Below are positions 8,300 through 14,579 of a stretch of DNA of 64,000 nucleotides, in pieces. Under the pieces are notes generated by a model that had not been told where the DNA came from, did no database searches, and was given only the letters and a program-made list of their open reading frames with translations. Both the position numbers and the translations under genes were made by a program. Each line of letters starts with the position of its first letter. The first letter of the stretch is position 1. Source of the DNA: Catellatospora methionotrophica (GTDB taxonomy: Bacteria > Actinomycetota > Actinomycetes > Mycobacteriales > Micromonosporaceae); contig NZ_JAAOTJ010000010.1 in NCBI RefSeq assembly GCF_011297335.1, positions 124,001 through 188,000 of the forward strand, in the 5' to 3' direction.

Positions 8300-9198
8300 T
8301 GACCGTCACCATGACCCGTCCGAAGGGCGACGCCGAGGCCGTCGCGCCCACCCCGCCGTCGCGGCGCTACAAAGGGTTCGTGGAGCGCCGACCCGGCAAG
8401 CTCACCTACCTCGCGCTGACCGGCCTGGCCCTGTTCTCGGCGTTCCCGCTGTACTGGTCGTTCGTCGTCGGCTCCCACGACAACGGCGTGCTCGGCGAGG
8501 TGCCGCCGCCGCTGGGCCTTGGCCCTAACCTGTTCGCCAACGTCGAGCGCGCCTTCGGCACCATCGACTTCGCCAAGGCGCTGGCCAACTCGTTCATGGT
8601 GTCCGGCGCGATCACGATCAGCGTGGTGCTGTTCTCCACCCTGGCCGGGTTCGCGTTCGCGAAACTGGCCTTCCGGGGCCGTAACGCGCTGCTGGTCATG
8701 GTCATCGCGACCATGATGGTGCCGACCCAGCTCGGCATCATCCCGCTGTACATGCTCATGGCGAAGATCGAGTGGACCGGCACCATGTACGCCGTCGTCG
8801 CACCTGGCCTGGTCAGCGCCTTCGGCGTCTTCTTCATGACGCAGTACCTGGGCGAGGCGGTGCCGACCGAGCTGATCGAGGCGGCCCGCGCGGACGGCTG
8901 TACGACGCTGCGCATCTTCTGGCACGTGGTGCTCCCGGTGTCCAAACCCGCCGCGGCGGTGCTCGGCATGCTCACCTTCATGACGGCCTGGAACGACTTC
9001 TTCTGGCCGCTGGTCGTGCTCACCCCCGAGGACCCGACCGTGCAGGTCGCGCTGTCCGCGCTGGCCAGCGGTTACATCACGGACTTCTCGCTGTCGCTCA
9101 CCGGAACGATCATCGCGACGGTCCCGTTGCTCGTCGTCTTCGTGGCGCTGGGCAAGCACATCATCGGAGGCATCATGCAAGGGGCGATCAAGGGATGA
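8299..9198 (+). CDS. Sugar ABC transporter permease (MalG/CebG type)
   Basis: 299 residues, the partner of the upstream permease. The N-terminal 35 residues are polar and cytoplasmic; six membrane spans follow from about residue 38. The conserved loop EAARADGCTTLRIFWHVVLP matches the EAA motif of MalG-type permeases. The start ATG 8299 overlaps the stop of the preceding gene, and its own stop overlaps the next ATG (ATGA at 9195-9198), so four genes form one tightly coupled operon under LacI control. It would import an oligosaccharide for cleavage by the GH1 enzyme encoded next. Confidence 0.93.
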   Translation: MTVTMTRPKGDAEAVAPTPPSRRYKGFVERRPGKLTYLALTGLALFSAFPLYWSFVVGSHDNGVLGEVPPPLGLGPNLFANVERAFGTIDFAKALANSFMVSGAITISVVLFSTLAGFAFAKLAFRGRNALLVMVIATMMVPTQLGIIPLYMLMAKIEWTGTMYAVVAPGLVSAFGVFFMTQYLGEAVPTELIEAARADGCTTLRIFWHVVLPVSKPAAAVLGMLTFMTAWNDFFWPLVVLTPEDPTVQVALSALASGYITDFSLSLTGTIIATVPLLVVFVALGKHIIGGIMQGAIKG

Positions 9199-10586
9199 CC
9201 AGCGTTCTGCCACAGGAGATCGCCGCGCCATCGCGGCTGTCCTTCCCCCAGGGATTCCGCTGGGGCGCGGCGACCGCGTCGTACCAGATCGAGGGCGCGG
9301 CGACCGAGGACGGGCGTACGCCGTCGATCTGGGACACCATGTCCCGCGAGCCGGGCCGGGTGTTCCGCAACCACAGCGGCGACGTGGCCTGCGACCACTA
9401 CCACCGCTACCGCGACGATGTGCGCCTCATGTCCGAGCTGGGCCTGGGCACCTACCGGTTCTCGGTCGCCTGGCCGCGGATCAAGCCCGACGGCTCCGGC
9501 CCGGTCAACCCGCGCGGCCTCGACTTCTACGACCGCCTCGTCGACGAACTGCTGGCCAACGGCATCGCGCCGATGGTCACCCTGTACCACTGGGACCTGC
9601 CGCAGGTGCTGGAGGACCGGGGCGGCTGGGCCAACCGGGACACCGCGTACTACCTGGCCGACCTGGCGGCGGCCACGATCGCGCGGCTCGGCGACCGGGT
9701 CGCGTCCTGGACCACGCTCAACGAGCCGTGGTGCTCGGCCTTCCTCGGCTACGCCAGCGGCGACCACGCCCCCGGCCGCCGCGACCCGCAGGCCGCCTAC
9801 CTGGCCGCGCACCACCTGCTGCTGGGCCACGGCCTGGCCGCGCAGGCGCTGCGGGCCGGCGGCGCACGCGAGCTGTCGATCGTGCACGTGCTCACCCGGG
9901 TCAACCCGCAGAACCCGCACGACCCGCACGACCGCGACGCGGCCAGCCTCGTCGACGGCCTGCAGAACCGGATCTGGCTGGACCCGGTGCTGCGCGGGCA
10001 CTACCCGGCCGACATCCTGCCGCTGTTCGAGCGCTTCGGCGCCGCGGACGCCATCCGCGACGGCGACCTGGACGTCATCTCCACGCCGATCGACCTGCTG
10101 GGCGTGAACTACTACCAGCCGGCACTGGTACGGGCCAAGGTCGGCGCGGTCGGCCAGTCGAACTACCCCGGCAGCGAGGGCATCGACTTCCCGCCGCAGG
10201 GCCTGCCGGTCACCGGCATGGACTGGCCGATCGACGCGACCGGCCTCGGGGACACGCTGGTCCGGCTGTCGCGGGACTACCCGGGCACGCCGCTGATGAT
10301 CACGGAGAACGGCTCGGCGTACCACGACATCCTGGAGGGCGACCGGGTCGCCGACCCGGACCGCATCGCCTACTTCGACGGCCACCTGCGCGCGGTGCAC
10401 AAGGCCATCGAGCGTGGCGCGGACGTGCGCGGCTACCTGGCGTGGTCGCTGATGGACAACTTCGAGTGGGCGTACGGCTACGACAAGCGCTTCGGCCTGG
10501 TCTACGTCGACTACGACACCCAGCGCCGGGTGCCCAAGGACAGCGCGCGCTGGTACTCGCAGGTCATCCGCGACAACGGCCTGTGA
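9195..10586 (+). CDS. GH1 beta-glucosidase, complete
   Basis: 463 residues, normal length for a bacterial GH1 enzyme. The acid/base Glu lies in TTLNEPWC and the nucleophile Glu in LMITENGSAY; the C-terminal SLMDNFEWAYGY aglycone/glucose-binding motif is complete. There is no signal peptide, so it hydrolyses imported beta-linked oligosaccharides in the cytoplasm. ATG 9195 overlaps the permease stop as ATGA, and AAGGG lies a few bases before it. A start further upstream in the same frame would run inside the permease gene and lacks homology. It is a paralogue of the truncated GH1 gene at the window start, and both carry upstream copies of the same operator. Confidence 0.95.
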   Translation: MTSVLPQEIAAPSRLSFPQGFRWGAATASYQIEGAATEDGRTPSIWDTMSREPGRVFRNHSGDVACDHYHRYRDDVRLMSELGLGTYRFSVAWPRIKPDGSGPVNPRGLDFYDRLVDELLANGIAPMVTLYHWDLPQVLEDRGGWANRDTAYYLADLAAATIARLGDRVASWTTLNEPWCSAFLGYASGDHAPGRRDPQAAYLAAHHLLLGHGLAAQALRAGGARELSIVHVLTRVNPQNPHDPHDRDAASLVDGLQNRIWLDPVLRGHYPADILPLFERFGAADAIRDGDLDVISTPIDLLGVNYYQPALVRAKVGAVGQSNYPGSEGIDFPPQGLPVTGMDWPIDATGLGDTLVRLSRDYPGTPLMITENGSAYHDILEGDRVADPDRIAYFDGHLRAVHKAIERGADVRGYLAWSLMDNFEWAYGYDKRFGLVYVDYDTQRRVPKDSARWYSQVIRDNGL

Positions 10587-10648
10587 ACGACCCGGTCTGA
10601 GCGCTGCCCGTCCGTCGCGCTCAGGCCGGTGTACCGGTGGCACGTGAA

Positions 10649-10680
10649 CGCCCCGGCCCGCGAACTCGCGGGCCGGGGCG
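10649..10680. terminator. Bidirectional terminator between GH1 and the hypothetical gene
   Basis: CGCCCCGGCCCGCG (10649-10662) and CGCGGGCCGGGGCG (10667-10680) form a perfect 14-bp stem with loop AACT. It lies between convergent genes (GH1 ending at 10586 and the minus-strand gene ending at 10695), so it can serve both. Confidence 0.75.
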
Positions 10681-10694
10681 TCGTGCGCCGTGGA

Positions 10695-11357
10695 TCAGTG
10701 CTGCGGCGCGTTCCACATCGCGGCGAAACCCGCCGCCTCACCGGTCAGCCAGCGGTCCACGTCCGCGCCCTTGGTGGCCTCGCTCTGATAGGCGATGCCG
10801 CGCCGTACGTCGACCAGCACCGGCTCGGCGTGCGGCAGGATCTGGTCCATGTTCGCCCGGAGCAGGTGCAGCGTGGCCATGATCAGGTCGGCGGTCGGCG
10901 GGTCCTCGTCGAAGTGCAGCCGCACCGCCTCGCTGCGGCCGTCCTCGTAACGCAGCCCGAAGTGCGCGGCGATGCGCACGGGCAGGGAGCCGATCATCGC
11001 GAGCGCGTCGTTGGTCCGGGTGACCCGGCAGCCCTGCCCCTCGATGGACGTCAGGTAGCTGGCCGCGCCCGCCGTCAGGGACGCGTACAGCCGCTGCCAG
11101 CGGGGGTCGACGACGCCGTTGACCTCGACCAGGTGGGTGCCGGGCGTGTGCTGGTCGATGTCGGTCTTGAGGGCCTTGATCAGCCGGCTGTGCGGGTTGA
11201 ACCCGCCGCCGGTCTCCCGCTGCTTGCGCAGCTTGCCGACGAAGGCCGCCTTGGCGGGGCCGGACCGGTCGACGTAGCGCGTGAACGCCAGCAGGGTGGC
11301 GTAGGGCAGCAGGGGCTTGGCGGGGGTGTCGGCGACGGTCGCTTGAGGGGTAGGCAT
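10695..11357 (-). CDS. Hypothetical protein
   Basis: 220 residues, cytoplasmic by appearance: no signal peptide, no membrane span, no nucleotide-binding or metal motif that I can name. The sequence is moderately charged, with a conserved-looking C-terminal half (EAVRLHFDEDPPTADLIMATL and DVRRGIAYQSEATKGADVD). Codon use is normal for the window, so it is a real gene rather than a shadow. ATG 11357 lies next to an AT-rich stretch (11380-11410) likely to hold the promoter. It interrupts the sugar locus in the opposite direction and has no operator nearby, so it is not obviously part of that regulon. Confidence 0.7.
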   Translation of the reverse strand: MPTPQATVADTPAKPLLPYATLLAFTRYVDRSGPAKAAFVGKLRKQRETGGGFNPHSRLIKALKTDIDQHTPGTHLVEVNGVVDPRWQRLYASLTAGAASYLTSIEGQGCRVTRTNDALAMIGSLPVRIAAHFGLRYEDGRSEAVRLHFDEDPPTADLIMATLHLLRANMDQILPHAEPVLVDVRRGIAYQSEATKGADVDRWLTGEAAGFAAMWNAPQH

Positions 11358-11507
11358 GTCGGCTCCGTTCGCAGCTCAGCGATTATTTTTCGTACACACA
11401 TTCTAATCGATGGCACTGACATTTCCGACCCCCCGCGACCGCCCGATCGGACGTCTTCGGAGCCCTCCGGTCGGCCACTGACGGGACCTTGCGCGCGCCT
11501 GCACAAT

Positions 11508-11945
11508 GTGGCGGTGACCTTGCTCAAACGCCTGACGAACTCGCCCAAGGCGCTCGTCTTCAGCTACCTGCTGCTGATCGTGATCTCCGGCGCCATCTAC
11601 TGGCAGGTGGAGGTCGACAAGTCGCCCGGGGACGCGCTCTGGTGGGCGGTGGTCACCGCCTCGACCGTCGGCTACGGCGACACCTACCCGACGACCTGGC
11701 CCGGCCGGGTGATGGCGGGCATCCTCATCTCGGTCATGATCCTCTTTGTGATCCCGCTGATCACGGCGCACTTCGCGAGCAAGCTCATCGTCGACAACGA
11801 CGCGTTCCAGCACGAGGAGCAGGAAGAGATCAAGAACCAGCTCCGCGAGATCCGCGCGATCGTCGAGCGCCTGGCCCCCGCCGACGCCGACCGGACCGGC
11901 GCGGCCCTGGACGCGCTCGAAGCCCGAGCCGACGGCACCCGCTGA
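11508..11945 (+). CDS. Small two-span potassium channel
   Basis: 145 residues with the layout of a minimal K+ channel subunit: membrane span ALVFSYLLLIVISGAIYW, pore helix, selectivity filter TVGYGD, second span VMAGILISVMILFVIPLIT, then a charged C-terminal helix rich in Glu and Arg (residues about 100-135) that could form a coiled coil. It should act as a tetramer in the plasma membrane. The start is uncertain: GTG 11508 and GTG 11514 are two codons apart and neither has a clear ribosome-binding site. The frame stays open far upstream but without channel-like sequence. No regulatory domain such as RCK is attached. Confidence 0.85.
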   Translation: MAVTLLKRLTNSPKALVFSYLLLIVISGAIYWQVEVDKSPGDALWWAVVTASTVGYGDTYPTTWPGRVMAGILISVMILFVIPLITAHFASKLIVDNDAFQHEEQEEIKNQLREIRAIVERLAPADADRTGAALDALEARADGTR

Positions 11946-12003
11946 CTCGACTGTCCCTCAAGCGCGTACCCCCAGCGCCGCGCGACCCGCGCTCCCCCGG
12001 CCG

Positions 12004-12085
12004 AAGGAAGGGCACCTTCCCATCGCTTCCGAGCCGAAGGAGGGGCACCTTCCCATCGCTCTGCGTTGAGGAAGGTGCCCCTCCT
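12004..12085. repeat. Repeats of the GGAAGGGCACCTTC hairpin family
   Basis: Two direct copies of a roughly 20-bp unit (AAGGAAGGGCACCTTCCCAT and a one-base variant starting at 12036), followed by an inverted copy. AGGAGGGGCACCTT (12038-12051) and AAGGTGCCCCTCCT (12072-12085) make a 14-bp stem. Related hairpins or halves occur at 22025, 44251 and 47293. Here it lies after the potassium channel gene and could end its transcript. Confidence 0.75.
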
Positions 12086-12113
12086 AACGCGTGGCGCTCG
12101 GGTGGCTGGCGAT

Positions 12114-12174
12114 GATCGCTGTTTCTGGTCAAAACCTGGGGTTGTACCGCACCTTTTGACCGCAGACAGTGATC
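12114..12174. repeat. Imperfect long inverted repeat
   Basis: The 21-bp arms at 12114-12134 and 12154-12174 match at 17 of 21 positions and begin or end with GATC; the centre is CCTGGGGTTGTACCGCACC. No coding sequence overlaps. It may be a decayed copy of a small non-autonomous element. Confidence 0.5.
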
Positions 12175-12222
12175 TTCGTCGGAGGGGTGGCCTACCTCAC
12201 CGCCCGACGGGCGGTCACCTGC

Positions 12223-12261
12223 CCGGTCAGGACCAGCGGGCGCCCGACAGGTCCTGACCGG
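12223..12261. repeat. 12-bp perfect inverted repeat
   Basis: CCGGTCAGGACC (12223-12234) and GGTCCTGACCGG (12250-12261) around a 15-bp centre. It is followed by AGCAGTGTTCTTC, which resembles the end of the preceding inverted repeat (ACAGTGATCTTC), so the two may derive from one element. The whole 11946-12756 stretch has no gene; besides these repeats it holds two operators and one promoter. Confidence 0.5.
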
Positions 12262-12398
12262 AAGCAGTGTTCTTCGCGGCGGGAGGGGTCCGCGCCACTA
12301 TGGCGGGCGCTCCCACGGCACTGGCCAGGCCTGCGAGAGCCTGGGCCGGTGCGTGACGCCGGTGCCGCCGCCTCGGATCCAGGAGCGGCACCGGCGAT

Positions 12399-12412
12399 GG
12401 AGAGCGCTCTCC
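12399..12412. promoter_or_regulatory. LacI-type operator, copy 6 (distal)
   Basis: Perfect palindrome GGAGAGCGCTCTCC, 228 bp centre-to-centre upstream of copy 7. No promoter or gene is evident directly next to it, so it is best read as an auxiliary operator for looping. An unrecognised small transcript starting here cannot be excluded. Confidence 0.8.
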
Positions 12413-12593
12413 ACAGCGCAGATGTTACGCGGATGTTGCCGCTCGTCAATACCTGCCGAAATTCCGTCCGAAATAAACCGCTACCACTGATTTTGCAGTG
12501 GCTTCCGCTGGCGCACAGCGTGGTCCCGGCGCGGCGACAGCCCGACGCACCCGCGATGCGATACCCGGCACAACGCGCAAAATAGACAGGACA

Positions 12594-12622
12594 TTGACGG
12601 AAGTGCAGCCGTGGCGTAACAC
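12594..12622 (+). promoter_or_regulatory. Promoter of the discoidin-DUF1996 gene
   Basis: TTGACG (12594-12599), 17 bp, TAACAC (12617-12622), followed by the operator at 12627. The layout matches the promoter at 872-900 almost base for base. Confidence 0.72.
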
Positions 12623-12626
12623 TGTT

Positions 12627-12640
12627 GGAGAGCGCTCTCC
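12627..12640. promoter_or_regulatory. LacI-type operator, copy 7
   Basis: Perfect palindrome GGAGAGCGCTCTCC four bases downstream of the predicted -10, covering the start site of the discoidin-DUF1996 gene. Confidence 0.88.
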
Positions 12641-12756
12641 ATCGTACTGCGGTGTGGAGACGCCATGCCCGTCATCGGCCCGCGGTACGGACCCGTCCGT
12701 CCCGGCTCGCCGCACCGGTCCCGGTGCGCCGAGCCCCCCATCCTCCGGGAGATCCG

Positions 12757-14142
12757 ATGACATCCATCGGCCACAGCCGGCCGAGGCGCTCCAGGTTCGC
12801 GCAACTAGCCGCCGCGACCCTGCTGGCGTCACTGGTCACCGTCGTGCCCATGCAGTCCGCCCAGGCGGCCGTCACCCTGCTCTCGCAAGGCAGGCCGGCC
12901 ACCGCGTCGTCCACCGAGAACGGCGGCACCCCCGCCACCGCGGCGGTCGACGGCAATCCCGCCACCCGCTGGTCCAGCCAGTTCAGCGACCCGCAGTGGC
13001 TGCGTGTCGACCTCGGTTCCACCGCCGCGATCACCCAGGTCGTGCTGCAGTGGGAGGGCGCTTACGCGACCGCGTACCAGATCCAGGTCTCCGGCGACGG
13101 CAACAACTGGACCTCGATCTACAGCACCACCACGAGCACCGGCGGCACCCAGACGGTCAACGTCACGGGCAGCGGCCGCTACGTGCGGGTGTACGGCACC
13201 GCCCGTAACGGCGGCTACGGGTACTCGCTGTGGGAGTTCAAGGTGTACGGCGACAACGGCACCACGCCGCCCGCCACCGGATACGTGCTGGCGAATCCGC
13301 AGGTCACCGGCGTGACGCCGTCGACCTACAACCCGCCGCACGCCTACTTCCACGAGTTCCAGGCCAACTGCGCGACGAGCCACGACAAGCCCGACGACCC
13401 GATCGTCTACCCGGGCCTGCCGGGTGCGTCGCACATGCACACGTTCATGGGCAACCGCACCACCAACGCGGCCAGTACGCTCACGTCGCTCAACGCGGGC
13501 GGCACGACGTGCCTGGCGCCGGGCGACAAGTCCGGGTACTGGATGCCGACGATGTACAACGGCAGCCAGGTCGTCAACCCGGTCGGGCCGCAGGTCATCT
13601 ACTACAAGACGGGTGTCAACGACTACACCAGCGTCCGGCCGTTCCCGCCGGGCCTGCGTTTCGTCGTCGGCAGCCCGAACGCCACGGCCGACCAGTTCAT
13701 GTTCGGGTCGGTCGAGGGCTGGGAGTGCGGCGAGAGCTACCACAACGCCGACTTCCCGGCGTACTGCCCGGTGGGCACCCAGGTCAACGTCCGCTACCAG
13801 GCCCCGAGCTGCTGGAACGGCCTCTACCTGGACACCCCCGACCACAAGAGCCACATGGCGTATCCGGTGAACCTGGTCTGCCCGGCCAGCCACCCGGTCG
13901 CGCTGCCGATGATCGAGTTCAAGATGGCGTTCCCGGCGAGCGGGGACATGTCGCAGGTGCGGCTGTCGAGCGGACGGGGCTACTCGTTCCACTACGACTT
14001 CTTCAACGCCTGGGACCCGGCCACGCAGGCCGCCCTGGTCAACCACTGCGTACGCGGTGGCCTGCAGTGCAACGCCCGTGGCTACGACGAGACCCAGCCC
14101 GGTCGCGGCGCGGCCCTGAACGCGAACTACCAGCTCCCGTAA
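12757..14142 (+). CDS. Secreted discoidin-DUF1996 protein
   Basis: 461 residues. A signal peptide ends near AQAA (residue 37), one F5/8 type C domain spans about 38-161, and the rest is a DUF1996 domain with its typical HAYFHEFQANC start, SHMHTFMGN motif and GYWMPTMYN stretch. Several cysteines (NCATSH, TTCLAP, GWECGES, YCPVG, SCWNG, LVCPAS, HCVRGGLQC) suggest disulfide bonds in the secreted protein. DUF1996 proteins occur in fungi and actinomycetes and are often attached to carbohydrate-binding domains; their activity is not known to me. ATG 12757 has GGGAGAT upstream; earlier in-frame codons run through the operator. Two LacI-type operators put it in the beta-glucan regulon, so it may be a new activity on the same polymer (inference). 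Confidence 0.87.
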   Translation: MTSIGHSRPRRSRFAQLAAATLLASLVTVVPMQSAQAAVTLLSQGRPATASSTENGGTPATAAVDGNPATRWSSQFSDPQWLRVDLGSTAAITQVVLQWEGAYATAYQIQVSGDGNNWTSIYSTTTSTGGTQTVNVTGSGRYVRVYGTARNGGYGYSLWEFKVYGDNGTTPPATGYVLANPQVTGVTPSTYNPPHAYFHEFQANCATSHDKPDDPIVYPGLPGASHMHTFMGNRTTNAASTLTSLNAGGTTCLAPGDKSGYWMPTMYNGSQVVNPVGPQVIYYKTGVNDYTSVRPFPPGLRFVVGSPNATADQFMFGSVEGWECGESYHNADFPAYCPVGTQVNVRYQAPSCWNGLYLDTPDHKSHMAYPVNLVCPASHPVALPMIEFKMAFPASGDMSQVRLSSGRGYSFHYDFFNAWDPATQAALVNHCVRGGLQCNARGYDETQPGRGAALNANYQLP

Positions 14143-14151
14143 CCGCACCAC

Positions 14152-14179
14152 GGCCGGCCCCGACATGGCGGGGCCGGCC
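14152..14179 (+). terminator. Hairpin after the DUF1996 gene
   Basis: GGCCGGCCCCG (14152-14162) and CGGGGCCGGCC (14169-14179), an 11-bp perfect stem with a 6-nt loop, 9 bp after the stop codon. Confidence 0.7.
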
Positions 14180-14257
14180 CTCGGCCGGGATCGCGCCCCT
14201 GGGCGTACGCCCACCGCGGTGCTACCGTCGACAGCCCCTGAACCCCGAGGTCAGCCC

Positions 14258-14455
14258 ATGTCTCACCGTTGCGGCAAGCACATCCTGCTGTCGGCCCCCG
14301 CCTCGCCCCGCTCCGGCTGGGTGGCCTGCCCCGTGCACCGCATGGGCGACTCCCAGCTCGACCAGCTGTTCGGCCGCATCGTCGGCCTCGAATTCCACGG
14401 CGAGGAGGTCCTCGCCTTGGGCTGGATCATCCACCACGCCATGCTCGACGACTGA
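14258..14455 (+). CDS. Small hypothetical protein with paired Cys/His motifs
   Basis: 65 residues beginning MSHRCGKHILL, with a second motif ACPVH about 19 residues later. C5, H8, C24 and H27 could bind a zinc ion, giving a small zinc-ribbon-like fold; this is inference from spacing only. The C-terminal half (GLEFHGEEVLALGWIIHHAM) is acidic and helical-looking. The ATG at 14258 lacks a strong Shine-Dalgarno but follows GAGGTCAG. No family is recognised. The gene is flanked by a terminator hairpin on the left and ends about 125 bp from the stop of the convergent GH99 gene. Confidence 0.55.
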   Translation: MSHRCGKHILLSAPASPRSGWVACPVHRMGDSQLDQLFGRIVGLEFHGEEVLALGWIIHHAMLDD

Positions 14456-14579
14456 CGCCGACTCCTGATCCACACAGGGTCGAGGCCGCACACCGACTGC
14501 GAGCGCGGTGCGCGCGGGCGGTGGGTGAGCCCGGCCCCGGCGCTCACGTGGGAGGCGGCGACGGGACCGGGCGGTTCGG

